NCBI GenBank assembly: GCA_902787415.1
Contig: CADAGG010000026.1
Location: 1-11,472, forward strand
Direction: 5' to 3'
Source: a methanogenic archaeon
GTDB lineage: Archaea > Thermoplasmatota > Thermoplasmata > Methanomassiliicoccales > Methanomethylophilaceae
DNA: 11,472 bases
Shown: positions 9,929-11,472 of the stretch, one piece after another
Layout: the number at the start of each line of letters is the position of its first letter
Position numbering within the stretch: position 1 is the first letter of the stretch
The notes under the pieces: model-generated
The model's input: the letters and a program-made list of their open reading frames with translations, nothing else
What the model was told of the DNA's origin: nothing
Databases searched by the model: none
Translations under genes and position numbers: made by a program

Positions 9929-11472
9929 ATGAACTCCGTCGCCAAGGCCCTTCTCATCATAGCGTTATCAGCCTTGGCTCTCGCGGTACTCGCGTCCCCC
10001 GGGTCCTCGGCTGAGGATACCCCGTGGACCGATGTCGATTCCGAGAGCGGGCTGAACGAGGCCCTTAACGGCGGAGCGAAGAACATCCGCATCGTCTCCG
10101 ACATCACCTTGGCCGGGGACCTGAACATCCCGGCCGGGGTCAAAGTCCTGATCCCCTACGGGGCGGACGATACCTCAGGAGTATATGTCGGAGGGGAGAC
10201 GTTCAAGATCGCCGGGAGCGGCTACGTCTACCGTACGGTGACCCTCAGCGGGAACCTCACGGTCAGCGGGGAACTGATCATCGGAGGAGTCATAGGCAAC
10301 AGCAATACCTTCTCCTACCAGGGACACACCTCCGGGGGCCATTCGGTGCTGGTGAACAATGGGTCCATCGCGGTGAAGGCTGGCGGTTCCGTGAGCTGCT
10401 TCGGATTCGTAAGGGGCACCGGGGAGATCGTCGCGGAGAGCGGATCCACGGTCACCGAGCCCGTCGTCATAACGGACTACACCGGCGGCGACAACCTGAT
10501 GAGCAGCCACAACGCCAACCAGGCCATCTTCAACCGCTACAGCCTCTCCAACATCAGGTGCCCCCTGCAGATCGGCCACGGGGCGGCCCTCCTGGGGAAG
10601 GTGGCCATCAGCGTCTCCGGCATGATACACGAGAACCAGGTCACCTATATCGGGGATACCGCCACCTTCATCAGACTGTCGGAAGGCGCAAGTGCCAGAC
10701 TGACCTACAGCGCATCCCCGTCGATAGAGAGCACCGAGAGCCTCGGACTCCATTCGGACATCGGGAAGACCACTGTCACAATAACCGGGGGCGCCACCTT
10801 CGAGGCGATGGAGATCCTCGTGAACAACGACTTCATCAACGCGAGATACTCCTTCGCCGAGCACCCCTTCCCCCTCCCCTACACCACGGACATGGTCCTG
10901 GAGAACGGGAACTACCTGATGAACGAGGACTTCCGCATCCTCCCCGGAGCCAAGCTGACCGTGGGGGCCGACGCCACGCTCGCGGTGAACAACTCCCTCT
11001 CCGTGTTCTGGGGCCTGGAGGACAAGACCTACAAGGACGGCGTACGCGTCGATATGAAGTATCCCTCCACCTCGACGCTGGGTTCCAGCGGGTTCGACAA
11101 GTCCGGAAGGCTGATCGTGAACGGCAGCCTCATCCTGCTGGATAACGCGGATTTCAGCGGTATCGCGGAGATGGGCAGCACCTCCGCCTCGATAACCACC
11201 TCCAAGCGTACGGACTGCACCCTGAAGACGGTCGAGCACGGCTGCAAGCGCAGCGACAGCTTCTCCCTCTTCATGGGACTGTATGTCAAGAACTGGAACG
11301 TGGACACCCTGTCATCCAGGCAGATGGCGGGATATATCGTGGACTCCTCCGGGAATCTTGCGATCCTCCTGCAGTCCTCCGTGTACAGGGCCGGCGACCT
11401 GAAGGAGTACACGATGGAGAACTACGTCCAGGACGGCACGACCTACGCACTCGGATCCGTCTTCAAGGGAGG
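9929..11472 (+). CDS. Secreted beta-solenoid surface (adhesin-like) protein, 3'-truncated by window
   Basis: The frame stays open from the ATG at 9929 to the right edge, giving 514 residues without a stop. It begins with a signal peptide: a lysine at residue 6, a hydrophobic core LLIIALSALALAVL, and a likely cleavage after SSA near residue 28. The mature part starts with a segment typical of right-handed beta-helix surface proteins (GLNEAL...NIRIVSDITLAGDLNI) and repeats short rungs such as LTVSGELIIGG, LTVGADATL and LIVNGSLIL. Several N-x-S/T sequons could be glycosylated. The C-terminal anchor lies outside the window. Function is unknown; adhesin-like exported protein is the best description. 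The downstream gene must be checked for a membrane anchor. Confidence 0.75.
   Translation, partial: MNSVAKALLIIALSALALAVLASPGSSAEDTPWTDVDSESGLNEALNGGAKNIRIVSDITLAGDLNIPAGVKVLIPYGADDTSGVYVGGETFKIAGSGYVYRTVTLSGNLTVSGELIIGGVIGNSNTFSYQGHTSGGHSVLVNNGSIAVKAGGSVSCFGFVRGTGEIVAESGSTVTEPVVITDYTGGDNLMSSHNANQAIFNRYSLSNIRCPLQIGHGAALLGKVAISVSGMIHENQVTYIGDTATFIRLSEGASARLTYSASPSIESTESLGLHSDIGKTTVTITGGATFEAMEILVNNDFINARYSFAEHPFPLPYTTDMVLENGNYLMNEDFRILPGAKLTVGADATLAVNNSLSVFWGLEDKTYKDGVRVDMKYPSTSTLGSSGFDKSGRLIVNGSLILLDNADFSGIAEMGSTSASITTSKRTDCTLKTVEHGCKRSDSFSLFMGLYVKNWNVDTLSSRQMAGYIVDSSGNLAILLQSSVYRAGDLKEYTMENYVQDGTTYALGSVFKG

Noticed and set aside
10175..11239. Minus-strand open frame opposite the surface protein
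   Set aside because: The plus frame has a signal peptide, promoter and coherent beta-rich sequence throughout; this frame has none of these.

Overview
This G+C-rich window is archaeal chromosome. It carries archaeal-type translation elongation factor 1-beta with the two-zinc-finger protein that commonly precedes it in Euryarchaeota, TATA boxes about 26 bases ahead of start codons (leaderless transcripts), and archaeal-type phosphoglucose/phosphomannose isomerase and DUF89 proteins. All 13 complete genes stop with TGA (10) or TAA (3), none with TAG. Together with the base composition and gene types this suggests a Thermoplasmata relative, most likely Methanomassiliicoccales (pyrrolysine-using methanogens). 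That placement is inference; no rRNA gene is present to confirm it.

Layout. Bases 1-205 contain no convincing gene but hold strong RNA-like secondary structure of unrecognised class. A glycosyltransferase of the polyprenyl-phosphate-sugar synthase type (minus) and a GtrA-like membrane protein (plus) diverge from a shared promoter region at 974-1109. A DedA/VTT-like membrane protein (minus) meets gtrA tail to tail with no gap. Next come an ACT-domain regulator and a branched-chain aminotransferase (ilvE), read as a pair and followed by a hairpin terminator. Upstream of these, from 8139 down to 3613, lies a tight five-gene minus-strand cluster: DUF89 phosphatase, NDP-sugar nucleotidyltransferase (HddC-like), GHMP heptose kinase (HddA-like), HAD phosphatase (GmhB-like), and a SIS-domain phosphoglucose/phosphomannose isomerase, closed by a hairpin terminator. 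Divergent from it run the zinc-ribbon gene and EF-1beta. A second GT2 glycosyltransferase (minus) follows, and the start of a large secreted beta-solenoid surface protein runs off the right edge.

How they work together. The kinase, phosphatase and nucleotidyltransferase match three consecutive steps of nucleotide-activated D-glycero-D-manno-heptose synthesis. No GmhA-type sedoheptulose-7-phosphate isomerase is seen; the SIS protein is in its place but belongs to a different family. With the two glycosyltransferases, the GtrA-like putative flippase, the DedA-like protein and the exported surface protein, the theme is cell-surface glycan or glycoprotein assembly. The main points to follow up are the heptose cluster with its DUF89 member, the hddA gene without an acceptable start codon, the structured RNA at the left edge, and the repeated AAAGGCC half-sites between the DUF89 and zinc-ribbon promoters.
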